This document shows, in pieces, positions 14,112-22,302 of a DNA stretch of 47,210 bases (position 1 is the first letter of the stretch; every line of letters begins with the position of its first letter). Origin of the DNA: Sphingomonas segetis (GTDB lineage: Bacteria > Pseudomonadota > Alphaproteobacteria > Sphingomonadales > Sphingomonadaceae); assembly GCF_009720245.1 (NCBI RefSeq), contig NZ_WJSQ01000003.1, positions 1 to 47,210 on the forward strand. The letters are read 5' to 3'. The notes under the pieces were generated by a model. The model searched no databases, was not told the origin of the DNA, and saw only the letters and a program-made list of their open reading frames with translations. The position numbers and the translations under genes were made by a program.

Positions 14112-14584
14112 ACGGCTACACGGAAAAGGCGCTGGATTGGTTGCGCGATTATATTGAATGGGCCGCGCGCGAAGTCGGCGGACAGTGCGAGAGTCCGATT
14201 GAGGACGGCCTTTTGCGTTGCTTTATCGCCATGCGTCTGGCCGATCGTCGGTTCCGCGTGGATGGGCTGCGGTCGGGGCCGATCCTCACCGATTGGGAGG
14301 CGGTTATCTACCCGCAGCACAGGGTCGCGGGATACCGCCTTGATTTCGCCGTCAAGGTAGAAAACGGAACGAATGTGTCGTGGATTGCCGTCGAGTGTGA
14401 CGGGCACGACTTCCACGAACGTACAAAAGAGCAGGCCGCTCGCGACAAGGCGCGCGACCGATTTCTGACGACCGCAGGCTTTCGCATTCTGCGGTTCACC
14501 GGCTCCGAGATTTACGCAAACCCGATGGGCTGCGCTCTCCAGGTGTCGGAGCTTGCTGCGAAGATTGTGGAAGGTTGGGAGTGA
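14108..14584 (+). CDS. PD-(D/E)XK endonuclease-like protein (DUF559/Vsr-like)
   Basis: This 158-residue protein has GQCESPIEDGLLRCF in the N-terminal half, then AGYRLDFAVKV and WIAVECDGHDFHERTKEQ followed by ARDRFLTTAGFRILRFTGSE. The Asp ... Glu-Cys-Asp-Gly-His pattern and the downstream RFTGSEI motif are typical of DUF559/Vsr-fold nucleases. It may nick or repair DNA, or attack competitors; nothing decides which. The GTG at 14108 overlaps the previous stop. Confidence 0.75.
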   Translation: MNGYTEKALDWLRDYIEWAAREVGGQCESPIEDGLLRCFIAMRLADRRFRVDGLRSGPILTDWEAVIYPQHRVAGYRLDFAVKVENGTNVSWIAVECDGHDFHERTKEQAARDKARDRFLTTAGFRILRFTGSEIYANPMGCALQVSELAAKIVEGWE

Positions 14585-15123
14585 GCATTGCAACTCTCAT
14601 CCGACGCATGACGGACGCAGGGGCCCCACCAGAAGCCATCGCGCTCGCTGTCGAGGAAATCGAGGCGCTTCAGCTCGCCCTAGATTCCCGCCGCAATGCG
14701 GATCGGGACAGAAAGCGCGCACAACGGGAGCGGCGGAAATCAGCCAGTGTCACGGGACATTCCGAGGACAGTCACGGGACAGTCACGCCCAACCCTTCCC
14801 CGGATAAAGTTTCCCCCCAGACCCCTCTTCAAAATAACCCCAACCCATCACCCCCCTATAATCCCCCCGCTTCCCAGAGACGCGGCACCCGACTCCCCGA
14901 CAACTTCGAGATGCCGGATGAGTGGATCGTCTGGGCGGCAGGAAAGCGTGGCTGGTCGCGAGCCGATGCCCGGGAGGAAGGCGAGTGCTTCGTCCGGTTT
15001 TGGCAAGCCAAGCCTGGGCGTGAAGCCTGCAAGCTCGATTGGCTCAAGACCTGGCAGAATTGGGTGACCAACTCGCGTCGCAAGCCGAGCGGAATCGACG
15101 AGGGCAGGAGCATGTTGTGCTGA
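14581..15123 (+). CDS. DnaT-like primosomal protein / helicase loader
   Basis: The 180-residue protein has an N-terminal helical part with a basic segment (RDRKRAQRERRKSA), a long Pro/Asn/Ser-rich linker, and a C-terminal domain with EWIVWAAGKRGWSRADA, ECFVRFWQAK and LDWLKTWQNWVTN. The spaced aromatic pattern W...FW...DW..tW.nWV is that of the DnaT DNA-binding domain found in phage replication proteins. It directly precedes the primase-helicase, which it may load. GTGA overlap fixes the start at 14581. Confidence 0.78.
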   Translation: MSIATLIRRMTDAGAPPEAIALAVEEIEALQLALDSRRNADRDRKRAQRERRKSASVTGHSEDSHGTVTPNPSPDKVSPQTPLQNNPNPSPPYNPPASQRRGTRLPDNFEMPDEWIVWAAGKRGWSRADAREEGECFVRFWQAKPGREACKLDWLKTWQNWVTNSRRKPSGIDEGRSMLC

Positions 15124-15605
15124 AGCCGGGGAAGTTCGTCTGTCCCGTCTGCACGCCAACGCGGAAGCACAAGCGGGACAGGAGTTTGAGCGTCAGTCGA
15201 GTGGAGGGCGGATATGCATGGAAATGCCACAATGCCGGATGCACCAATCAAGGATTTGAAAGCGACGGCGTTGCACGACCGGCACCGCGCGTGGATCGAA
15301 GCGCGCGGGATTTCCGCCGACCTCGCTCAGAAGTTCGGGCTGGAAACGGTGCGCCGGGACGGCAAGGCGTGGTTGGCGGTTCCCTACGTCGAGCGCGGCC
15401 TGACGGTGAACCACAAGTATCGGCTGACCTCCGAAAAGCGGCACCAGATGGACCAGGGCGGCAAGCTGACCCTGTGGAACCACGACTGCCTGCTTCAGGA
15501 TTCGGACAAGCCGGTGGTGATTTGCGAGGGCGAATGGGATGCGCTGACCGCCCTTCAGTTGGGCTACAGGGCAGTCTCCGTTCCGAACGGGGCGTCGGGC
15601 GGTGA
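15117..15605 (+). CDS. Primase zinc-finger frame, out of frame with the helicase (split or frameshifted gene)
   Basis: A GTG at 15117 has AGGAG 6 bases upstream. Its first 45 codons encode a T7 gp4-like zinc domain: KFVCPVC, a basic loop, then YAWKCHNAGC. In T7 this domain is fused to the Toprim-helicase part, but here that part is in the +1 frame. After about 15270 this frame merely reads across the Toprim region, giving an Arg/Pro-rich tail up to 15605. Joining the two would need +1 frameshifting between about 15245 and 15290, or loss of one base. The case for a real zinc module is good; the 117-residue tail is probably meaningless. Confidence 0.65.
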   Translation: MLKPGKFVCPVCTPTRKHKRDRSLSVSRVEGGYAWKCHNAGCTNQGFESDGVARPAPRVDRSARDFRRPRSEVRAGNGAPGRQGVVGGSLRRARPDGEPQVSADLRKAAPDGPGRQADPVEPRLPASGFGQAGGDLRGRMGCADRPSVGLQGSLRSERGVGR

Positions 15606-16659
15606 AGGCAAGCTCGAATACCTCTGGGAAGCGCGCGACCTCCTGAACCGCGTCCAGACGTTCATCCTCGCGACCGACAATGACGAAGCGGGGTTGAAGC
15701 TTAGAGCCAACCTCGTCGCTCACCTTGGGGCGGATCGCTGCAAGTTCGTCGATTACGGGCCGGAGTGCAAAGACCTCAATGAAACGCTGCTCGGATACGG
15801 CGCGGACTATGCGCGGCTCGTTCTCGACAATGCCAAGCCGATGCCGGTCAAGGGGCTCTACACGATCGACGATTTCCCCGAGCGGCCCGAGCTGACCGCA
15901 TGGCAGACGGGGATCGAGCCGCTGAACGATACCGGGGACACGTCGCGGCCCGCGCTCTACATCGTGCCGGGGACACTTACCGTTTTCACCGGCCACGCCA
16001 ACATGGGCAAGACGACGGTGATGGACAGCGTTGTCGCGCACCTGCTCAAGGTCGGGGTTCCTACCCTCGTCGCATCATTCGAGACGGACGTGAAGCCGAT
16101 CCTGCGCGATGGAATCAGGGCGGCGATGCTCGGCTGCGGTTCTCACGAATTGCGGAACGCGGACCTCTCGGCGTGCGACGCGCTCATTCGCGAGCGGCTT
16201 CGGATCATCACGCAATCGGTTGACGAGGACCAGGAGATGGACCTCGATTATTTCCTCGACCTGTGCCGCGTGTCGGTCCAGCGCGACGGCACCCGCGTCA
16301 TCATCCTCGATCCGTGGAACGAGCTTGAGCACAAGATGCGCCACGGCGAGCCGGAGACGGTCTACATCGGCCGCGCGCTTCGGGCGATCAAGCGGTTTGC
16401 CAAGGTCCACGACGTGGCGTTCTGGATCGTCGCGCATCCAACAAAGCCATTCGAGGGCAAGGTGAGGATGCCCCGCCTGCTGGATATTTCCGGCTCCGCG
16501 AATTGGGCGAACAAGGCTGATTTCGGGCTCAGCTATCACCGCGGCGAGCATGACGCGGACCTGTGCGTGACGAAGGTTCGCAAGGGCTATCCGGGGCGTC
16601 GGGGCAACGTGAAGGTCAATTACGACTTCCGCATCTCGCGGTTCGTCGAGGCAGCATAA
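15214..16659 (+). CDS. T7 gp4/Twinkle-type primase-helicase (Toprim plus DnaB-like helicase)
   Basis: This 481-residue protein has a Toprim domain (VVICEGEWDALTALQLGY with Glu105; ILATDNDEAG with the Asp pair at 155/157) and a ring helicase domain with Walker A GHANMGKTT (260-268) and Walker B VIILDPWNE. A SGSANWANKADFGL motif follows. It should unwind DNA and synthesise primers at the phage fork. The ATG at 15214 lies inside the zinc-finger frame and has GGAGGG about 10 bases upstream, so it would give a protein like T7 gp4B, which lacks the zinc domain. No phage DNA polymerase is seen, so host polymerase is probably used. Confidence 0.9.
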   Translation: MHGNATMPDAPIKDLKATALHDRHRAWIEARGISADLAQKFGLETVRRDGKAWLAVPYVERGLTVNHKYRLTSEKRHQMDQGGKLTLWNHDCLLQDSDKPVVICEGEWDALTALQLGYRAVSVPNGASGGEGKLEYLWEARDLLNRVQTFILATDNDEAGLKLRANLVAHLGADRCKFVDYGPECKDLNETLLGYGADYARLVLDNAKPMPVKGLYTIDDFPERPELTAWQTGIEPLNDTGDTSRPALYIVPGTLTVFTGHANMGKTTVMDSVVAHLLKVGVPTLVASFETDVKPILRDGIRAAMLGCGSHELRNADLSACDALIRERLRIITQSVDEDQEMDLDYFLDLCRVSVQRDGTRVIILDPWNELEHKMRHGEPETVYIGRALRAIKRFAKVHDVAFWIVAHPTKPFEGKVRMPRLLDISGSANWANKADFGLSYHRGEHDADLCVTKVRKGYPGRRGNVKVNYDFRISRFVEAA

Positions 16660-16681
16660 CCGGGAAAGGGCGGGGGGAGAG

Positions 16682-16870
16682 ATGGCAAAGAAGCGGCCTC
16701 GGCTTTTCGGGGACGGCACGGGAGCGGGGGGATGGCTCCTCACGGGTCCGTTACTTCGCCGAGGCCATAACCGAGCTTCCGCGCTTCTCGTAAAATCCAC
16801 GCGGCCACAGGCACCGTCTCATAACCGTTGCGGGACGCTCAACGCGTCAAGTTTCGTCCGGTTCCATTGA
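16682..16870 (+). CDS. Small basic protein (62 residues), uncertain
   Basis: A very strong ribosome site (GGGGGGAGAG) stands directly before this ATG, which is the main evidence. The peptide begins MAKKRPRLFGDGTGAGGWLL and is rich in Arg and Ser. Composition is not clearly that of a conserved protein. It fills most of the gap between the helicase and the LexA-like gene. Confidence 0.4.
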   Translation: MAKKRPRLFGDGTGAGGWLLTGPLLRRGHNRASALLVKSTRPQAPSHNRCGTLNASSFVRFH

Positions 16871-16888
16871 CTAGGAAGGGTGGGGGAA

Positions 16889-17191
16889 ATGTTCATCGGC
16901 AGCGGAGACGAGTTCGAGATTCGCAAGGCGGCGAAGACCAGCGACCGCCCACCCATCAAGGATCGGGTGCTGGGCTATCGGGCCAGCCAAGTGCTGGCGT
17001 TCATTCGGCAGCAGATCGAATTGCACGGGATCAGCCCAAGCTATGCCGAGATCATGGAGGAGCTGGGATTGTGCTCGAAGGGCGACGTTCACCGGATCAT
17101 GGTGAGCCTTGAGGCGAGAAAGCTGGTGAGCCGCGACGTGAACCGCTGGGGCCGCAAGGGTGTTCGCGTCATTCGGTTGGTGAGCCGTTAA
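16889..17191 (+). CDS. LexA-DNA-binding-domain-like regulator (100 residues)
   Basis: The core reads RASQVLAFIRQQIELHGISP, SYAEIMEELGLCSKGDVHRI and MVSLEARKLVSRDVNR, which is the winged-helix of LexA without the protease domain. It may act as a transcription regulator at the junction of early and late genes. GGTGGGGGAA is next to the ATG at 16889. The first late-type promoter motif begins 2 bases past its stop. Confidence 0.78.
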   Translation: MFIGSGDEFEIRKAAKTSDRPPIKDRVLGYRASQVLAFIRQQIELHGISPSYAEIMEELGLCSKGDVHRIMVSLEARKLVSRDVNRWGRKGVRVIRLVSR

Positions 17192-17192
17192 A

Positions 17193-17229
17193 TCACTAAC
17201 CTTCCTTCGCTCTTCAACTCGCTACAAGC
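17193..17229 (+). promoter_or_regulatory. Candidate phage late promoter 1 (before the terminase module)
   Basis: TCACTAACCTTCC (17193-17205) is separated by exactly 15 bases from GCTACAAGC (17221-17229). The same bipartite motif with the same spacing occurs at 23896-23932 and 32454-32490. It lies 7 bases before the first gene of the late block, which is consistent with a start of transcription nearby. Confidence 0.7.
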
Positions 17230-17235
17230 GTGACA

Positions 17236-17475
17236 ATGGACCGGGGGGTTCACGTCACGCAACATGCGGTCGAGAGATTCGCCGAGCGTGTCGTCGCGTG
17301 CTCGCCAGCCGAAGCCACGGCGGCAATCCTCTCACACAGCAAGATCATTCGTGTTGCAGCCGAGTTCGGAGCGCGCACGGTCAAGCTGGCGAGCAAGCAC
17401 CGCCTGGTCCTCGAAGGTCTGAACGTGGTCACGGTTCTGCCGGCGCGCATCATCGATCCGGCGAGCGGACGATGA
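17236..17475 (+). CDS. Hypothetical phage protein with HAVERFAERV motif (79 residues)
   Basis: The protein starts MDRGVHVTQHAVERFAERV and continues with IRVAAEFGARTVKLASKHRL and LEGLNVVTVLP. The layout resembles small BrnT/DUF4258-like proteins, which have a helix followed by a beta sheet, but the catalytic logic of those families cannot be shown here. ATG 17236 is used; a GTG at 17230 is possible. It is the first gene downstream of late promoter 1. Confidence 0.55.
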   Translation: MDRGVHVTQHAVERFAERVVACSPAEATAAILSHSKIIRVAAEFGARTVKLASKHRLVLEGLNVVTVLPARIIDPASGR

Positions 17476-17654
17476 CCCTGCACAACCTCTACCAGACAAG
17501 CAGAGGCGAGCAATTCATGGGCGACGCTTGCGGAACGAGGGACGCGGCCGATCGCGTTGCCGCAGCAGCATCAACATTGCCGGTTGTCCGCAGGATCGCA
17601 GTGGTTCGCGTTCACCCGAAGATGATGCTTGAAGCCACGGTGACGAAGCTGTGA
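17472..17654 (+). CDS. Small hypothetical protein (60 residues)
   Basis: The ATG overlaps the previous stop (ATGA) and the end overlaps the next gene (GTGA). The peptide contains DAADRVAAAASTLPVVRRIA and a short C-terminal strand. No family is recognised. Confidence 0.5.
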   Translation: MTLHNLYQTSRGEQFMGDACGTRDAADRVAAAASTLPVVRRIAVVRVHPKMMLEATVTKL

Positions 17655-17947
17655 GCGATGGGCGTAAAATAGGCGAGAATAGGGGCAACGCAGGCAAGGG
17701 CCGCCCGAAAGGCGCTGTCAACAAAACGACCGCGCTGATGAAGGAGGCTATCTCGGCGGTCTATGCCGACCTTCAGGCGAAACAGCAGGAGGAAAGCGGC
17801 GAGGACAATCCTAACGCGCACTTCCTGCAATGGGCCATCGACAATGCGACCGAGTTCTACAAGCTCGCGGCCAAGCTGCTTCCACTCCAGATCAATGGCG
17901 ACCTGAACATCAGCTCCCACGAGCAGGCGCTTGATGCTCTGCGCTGA
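17651..17947 (+). CDS. Terminase small subunit-like protein (98 residues)
   Basis: The N-terminus has NRGNAGKGRPKGAVNKTTAL, a basic GRPKGAxNK-type motif seen at the start of many phage small terminases. A helical body follows (LMKEAISAVYADLQAKQQEE). Its position directly before the large terminase supports DNA recognition for packaging. The protein is shorter than P22 gp3 (162). The GTG start overlaps the previous stop. Confidence 0.7.
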   Translation: MSDGRKIGENRGNAGKGRPKGAVNKTTALMKEAISAVYADLQAKQQEESGEDNPNAHFLQWAIDNATEFYKLAAKLLPLQINGDLNISSHEQALDALR

Positions 17948-19520
17948 GATGATCGACCCCGAAGAGATCGCCGTTCGGCAGAAGCTCAAGGATGACTTCG
18001 AGCACTATGCCTCGCGCTGCCTGCATATTCGGACAAAGGCAGGAAAGGTCGAACCGCTCACGCTGAACAAGGCGCAGCTCCATATCCACGAGAAGCTTGA
18101 GGAACAGCGGCGCGCCACGGGGAAGGTTCGAGCGCTCGTCCTAAAGGGCCGGCAGATGGGCGCTTCGACCTACATCGGCGGGCGCTTCTACTGGCGCACT
18201 ACGCACAGCAAGGGCAACAAGACCTTCATCCTCACGCATGAGCAGAAGGCAACCGACAATCTGTTCGAGATGGTCGAACGCTACCACGAGCATTGTCCGG
18301 CACTGGTCCGGCCGCAAACGGGCGCATCGAACGCCAAGGAATTGAACTTCCCGATCCTCGATAGCGGCTATCATGTCGGGACGGCGGGATCGAAGGCAGT
18401 TGGCCGATCAAGCACGTTGCAGATGTTCCACGGTTCTGAGGTTGCGTTCTGGCCGAATGCGTCGGCGCACTTTGCGGGAGTTGTCCAAGCGGTCGCCGAT
18501 GAGCCTGAAACCGAGATCATACTTGAGTCCACCGCAAACGGCGTTGGCGGCGAGTTTCATGCGCGCTGGCAGCAGGCGGAAGCGGGGATTGGCGACTATC
18601 AGGCGATATTCGTGCCTTGGTATTGGGACAGCGGATATTCGCGGGATGCGATGGGCTTTGTCCCCGAGGAGGCAGAAAGCGAACTGGCGCAGATCTATGG
18701 CCTGACGAACGAACAGCTCGCATGGCGGCGAAACAAGATCGCCGAACTTGGTGACGAGACGCTGTTCAAGCAGGAATATCCGTCATCGGCGTCCGAGGCG
18801 TTCCAGATGACGGGCCACGACGGGTTTATTCGGCCCGAGGACGTGGTTCGCGCCCGCAAGAACAGCATTGATGGCATTGGGCCGCTCATCATCGGCGTCG
18901 ATCCGAAGCGCGAGGGATCGGATCGCTTCTCGATTGCATGGCGGCGCGGGCGTCAGGTGTCGAAGGTCGAGAGCGACTCCTCGCCGATCGAGACGCTCGC
19001 CGCCGCATCGAAGCTCAAAGACATCATCGACCGCGACAATCCGGAGCGCGTGTTCATTGACGTTGGCGGCAACGGTGCTGGCATCCACGATGTTCTGGCC
19101 GGATGGGATGAGCGCTACCGCAAGATCGTTCGACTGGTGAACTTCGGCTCAGCTCCGTTCAACCCGCCGCCACGCGACAAGGACGGCAAGGAAATGGCGG
19201 GCTACCTGAACCGCCGCGCAGAGATGTGGGGGCTATCGCGCGACTGGCTCAAGCAGGAAGGCGGCGCGGACATTCCCGACCTGGATAGCCTTCAGACAGA
19301 CGCCTGCGCCCCGGAGTATCACTATCACCCGGTCAGTCAGAAGCTCGTGCTGGAAAGCAAGGAGCACATGGCGAAGGTCCGCAAGGTTCGTTCGCCTGAC
19401 GAATGGGACGCGATTGCGCTGACGTTCGCCGAGCCCGTGCGTGAGCGACCTATCGAAACGGCGCGACCGGCTACGCCGCAGTTCGCCGGTCGCCCTGGTG
19501 GATGGATGGCTGGGCGATGA
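17934..19520 (+). CDS. Terminase large subunit
   Basis: This protein of about 528 residues is the packaging motor. The ATPase part contains ALVLKGRQMGASTYIGGRFY (Walker A-like), FHGSEVAFW (Walker B region) and ILESTANGVGGEFH (coupling motif). The nuclease part contains LIIGVDPKREGSDRFSIAWR, VFIDVGGNGAG and a late DEWDAIALTF, giving the RNase H-like Asp residues that cut concatemers. The start could be ATG 17934 or ATG 17949. A P22-like partner set suggests headful packaging, which is inference. Confidence 0.93.
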   Translation: MLCAEMIDPEEIAVRQKLKDDFEHYASRCLHIRTKAGKVEPLTLNKAQLHIHEKLEEQRRATGKVRALVLKGRQMGASTYIGGRFYWRTTHSKGNKTFILTHEQKATDNLFEMVERYHEHCPALVRPQTGASNAKELNFPILDSGYHVGTAGSKAVGRSSTLQMFHGSEVAFWPNASAHFAGVVQAVADEPETEIILESTANGVGGEFHARWQQAEAGIGDYQAIFVPWYWDSGYSRDAMGFVPEEAESELAQIYGLTNEQLAWRRNKIAELGDETLFKQEYPSSASEAFQMTGHDGFIRPEDVVRARKNSIDGIGPLIIGVDPKREGSDRFSIAWRRGRQVSKVESDSSPIETLAAASKLKDIIDRDNPERVFIDVGGNGAGIHDVLAGWDERYRKIVRLVNFGSAPFNPPPRDKDGKEMAGYLNRRAEMWGLSRDWLKQEGGADIPDLDSLQTDACAPEYHYHPVSQKLVLESKEHMAKVRKVRSPDEWDAIALTFAEPVRERPIETARPATPQFAGRPGGWMAGR

Positions 19521-19765
19521 CGCAGCTCACATATTTCGACGGCGAGACGCTGCGCGATGCGGTGACGCGGGAGCCTGTCAAAATACTCAAGCCCGATATG
19601 TGCGGAAGCTTGAGCGATCACACTTGGTCAGACGGTTTCAGGCAAGGCGTCTCGGCGGCGATAGCTATAATTGAGGAGCGCGAGCGCCGTGTTCATCATG
19701 GCGCGGGCGGCGCGCTTCAGCCTGACCGCACGATCGCTGAGATCAAGGGCAAGCTGCTAGCATGA
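19517..19765 (+). CDS. Hypothetical protein (82 residues)
   Basis: ATGA overlap with the terminase sets the start. The protein begins MTQLTYFDGETLRDAVTREP and ends in a charged helix with IAEIKGKLLA. Proteins between terminase and portal in podophages are often accessory head proteins, but no family is recognised. Confidence 0.55.
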   Translation: MTQLTYFDGETLRDAVTREPVKILKPDMCGSLSDHTWSDGFRQGVSAAIAIIEERERRVHHGAGGALQPDRTIAEIKGKLLA

Positions 19766-19875
19766 TCGCGCTCCGCAATCCCGCCCGCGCGCATCTGCTG
19801 TCATCGGCATCGCGCAAGGTCATCGGCATGTGCCTTTACGGCGCGCTGTTCGCGGTTGGGTTCAGCGTTCGATGA
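19762..19875 (+). CDS. Micro-protein with one membrane helix (37 residues)
   Basis: The frame is coupled at both ends by ATGA. After a basic start it has a hydrophobic stretch (VIGMCLYGALFAVGFSV) that could cross the membrane. Function unknown. Confidence 0.4.
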   Translation: MIALRNPARAHLLSSASRKVIGMCLYGALFAVGFSVR

Positions 19876-20096
19876 ACGTCACCGCCGAATATATCCATGC
19901 CGGTGAGTCCCCGCGCGTTCGCCTGAGCGCCGGGGAGCATCACGTCACATTCAACGCATCCGATCCCGACGCTTTCGACGCGGCATCCGAAATGCTGCTC
20001 GAACGCTGCGCGGGTTTTTCCAAACATGACATGCTTCTGGCGACGGTGAGCGTCGTCGAGGGCGTTGCAAGAAGGATGAAGCGCCGTGGCAACTGA
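19872..20096 (+). CDS. Hypothetical protein (74 residues)
   Basis: The ATGA overlap fixes the start. The peptide begins with beta strands (YIHAGESPRVRLSAGEHHVT) and ends with a helix (VVEGVARRMKRRGN). It overlaps the portal gene by 11 bases. No family is recognised. Confidence 0.5.
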   Translation: MNVTAEYIHAGESPRVRLSAGEHHVTFNASDPDAFDAASEMLLERCAGFSKHDMLLATVSVVEGVARRMKRRGN

Positions 20097-22302
20097 CTTC
20101 GCCAAGGACGTTCGCGAGCGCTGGGAAGCTGCGGAGCGCGCCGATCACGACAACCGAGAGGAAGCCGTGACCGACCTCAAGTTCGCGGCGGGCGAACAGT
20201 GGGACGAGCGGGTCCGCGCCTATCGCGAAGGGACTGGCGACGGCCCAAGTGCGGGTCCATTCCCGCTCCCGTGCCTCACCATCAACACCATTCCGCAGTT
20301 CGTCGGGCAGATCGTTGGCGACCGCCGCGCAAACCAGACTTCGATCAAGGTTCTTCCCCGCGAAGATGGCGATGTGAAGATCGCGGACGTGCGCTCCGAA
20401 CTGATCCGTTCGATAGAGCTTCAGTCACGCGCTGACCGGGTTTACGCAAACACCTTCGAGGCGATGGTCACTTGCGGGCTCAGCAACTTCCGCATCGACC
20501 TGGATTACGCTTACGACGACGCATTCGAGCGCGACTTGTTCATTCGCGCAATCCCGAACCCGTTGGCTGTCCAGTGGGATCCATTTGCTGGCGACCCAAC
20601 TGCGCGCGACGCGGAATGGTGTTTCGTGTCGGACATGATCCCAAAGGACGAGTTCAAGCGGCGCTTCAAGGACGCCAAGGAATCATCGCTCGACAGCGCC
20701 GACATGAAGGAGTCTGGCTGGATCAACGAAAACGGCGTGCGCGTCTCCGAATACTGGACGATGACAGAAAAGCCCGTGACCATCGCCCTGATGAACGACG
20801 GCAAGACGCTCGACATCTCGAAGATGAAGGAGCGCGAATACAAGGGGCGGATGTTCCTCGACCAATCCGGCAATCCGCGCATCCGCGAGACCAAGTGCAA
20901 ATATGCTTCAATGGTGCTGACCAACGGGTTCGAGGAGTTGTCGGACCCGTTCGAGCTGAAGCTTCACCGCATTCCGATCATTCGCTGCTCGGGACGTGAG
21001 GTGTGGATCGGCGACAAGCGCGTGCGCTTCGGCCTGGTGCGCTTTGCCCGCGATCCGCAGCAGCTCAAGAACTTTTGGCGCTCGGTCGTTGCCGAGATGC
21101 TCCTGAAGGCTCCGAGGGCGAACTTCATCGCGCCAGCAGGAGCTATTGCAGGGCGTCAGGGCGATTGGACTGACGTTCTCGAATATAATCCCTTCGATGC
21201 CAGCGGCGCGCCGCTTCCGCCGCCGTCCGCCGTCACGAACAGCAATCTCGCCGCTTACATCAACGAAGCGCAGATGTGCTCGAACGACATGAAGGAAACC
21301 ACCGGCATTCACGAGGCCGAGCTGGGCATGAGGTCGAACGAGACGAGCGGAGTGGCAATTCGTCAACGCCAGCAGCAGGGCGACCTCGCGACGATCATCT
21401 ATCACGACAACATGAACGCGGCGATGCAGGAAGCCGGCGAGGTTCTCAACGCGCTCATCCCGATCGTTTACGATACAGCGCGCACGGTTCGCACGGTCGG
21501 TTCCGACGACGCGGTGAAGCTGGTCCGTGTCAACGATCCCAATGCTGACGAGCATATCGACCTTTCGGTTGGGCGGTATGACGTAACGGTTTCGACCGGC
21601 CCGACCTATGCGACGCGGCGGCAGGAGGCCGGGGCTCAGTTGATGGAGCTTTCGTCACGCGCGCCGCAGCTCCTCGAAGTGGCCGGCGACCTGATCGTGG
21701 ATACGCTGGACATTCCGAACGGGGACAAGATCGCGGAGCGGGTGAAGCGCGGCATGGACCCATCCATCCTGGGGGACGACGCGAACGACAACCTGACCGA
21801 CGAGGAAAAGGCGCAGAAGCAGCAGGCGGCGCAGCAGGCGCAACAGATGCAGCAGATGCAGGCCGCGCTGGCGATGCGCGCCGCGACGGCTGAGACGGAA
21901 CTGAAGGAAGCGCAGACGGAAGAGGCGAAGGCGAGAGCCATGCTTTCCGCAGCGCAGGCCCGTCAGGCAATGATGGGCGGCGACACTGGCCCCGATCCCG
22001 TTGCGATCCGCAAGCTGGAGATCGACGGCTACAACGCTGAGACCAATCGCATCAAGGCGGTGACGGCCAAGGACTTCCCGCTTCCGCCCGAAGCGACGGC
22101 AATCCTCGCGCCGATCGTCACCCAGGCCGTCATCAACGCGCTGTCGTCGCCCGATGTTCTCCCGGCGCATGTCGCGGATCACATCTCGAAGGCCGCGCTG
22201 CGCGATGGCGTTGTGGACCGCGCACAGGCCGATGCGAATGTGCAGGGCGCAATCGACGCCGCGAACCAACCAGATGAACCCGAAGGGGAAATTGCAGCAT
22301 GA
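20086..22302 (+). CDS. P22-like portal protein
   Basis: The 738-residue protein forms the vertex ring through which DNA enters and leaves the head. The N-terminus (LKFAAGEQWDERVRAY; PCLTINTIPQFVGQIVGDRR) and ETTGIHEAELGMRSNETSGV in the middle are typical of P22-type portals. The C-terminal 170 residues are Gln/Ala-rich helices (AQKQQAAQQAQQMQQMQAAL), matching the long barrel of this family. Size is close to P22 gp1 (725). The GTG at 20086 has AAGGA upstream. Confidence 0.92.
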   Translation: MATDFAKDVRERWEAAERADHDNREEAVTDLKFAAGEQWDERVRAYREGTGDGPSAGPFPLPCLTINTIPQFVGQIVGDRRANQTSIKVLPREDGDVKIADVRSELIRSIELQSRADRVYANTFEAMVTCGLSNFRIDLDYAYDDAFERDLFIRAIPNPLAVQWDPFAGDPTARDAEWCFVSDMIPKDEFKRRFKDAKESSLDSADMKESGWINENGVRVSEYWTMTEKPVTIALMNDGKTLDISKMKEREYKGRMFLDQSGNPRIRETKCKYASMVLTNGFEELSDPFELKLHRIPIIRCSGREVWIGDKRVRFGLVRFARDPQQLKNFWRSVVAEMLLKAPRANFIAPAGAIAGRQGDWTDVLEYNPFDASGAPLPPPSAVTNSNLAAYINEAQMCSNDMKETTGIHEAELGMRSNETSGVAIRQRQQQGDLATIIYHDNMNAAMQEAGEVLNALIPIVYDTARTVRTVGSDDAVKLVRVNDPNADEHIDLSVGRYDVTVSTGPTYATRRQEAGAQLMELSSRAPQLLEVAGDLIVDTLDIPNGDKIAERVKRGMDPSILGDDANDNLTDEEKAQKQQAAQQAQQMQQMQAALAMRAATAETELKEAQTEEAKARAMLSAAQARQAMMGGDTGPDPVAIRKLEIDGYNAETNRIKAVTAKDFPLPPEATAILAPIVTQAVINALSSPDVLPAHVADHISKAALRDGVVDRAQADANVQGAIDAANQPDEPEGEIAA

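Noticed and set aside
14570-14582. GGAAGGTTGGGAG, resembling the reverse complement of the late promoter left box
   Set aside because: It differs at several positions, has no second box at the right distance and lies at a coding gene end.
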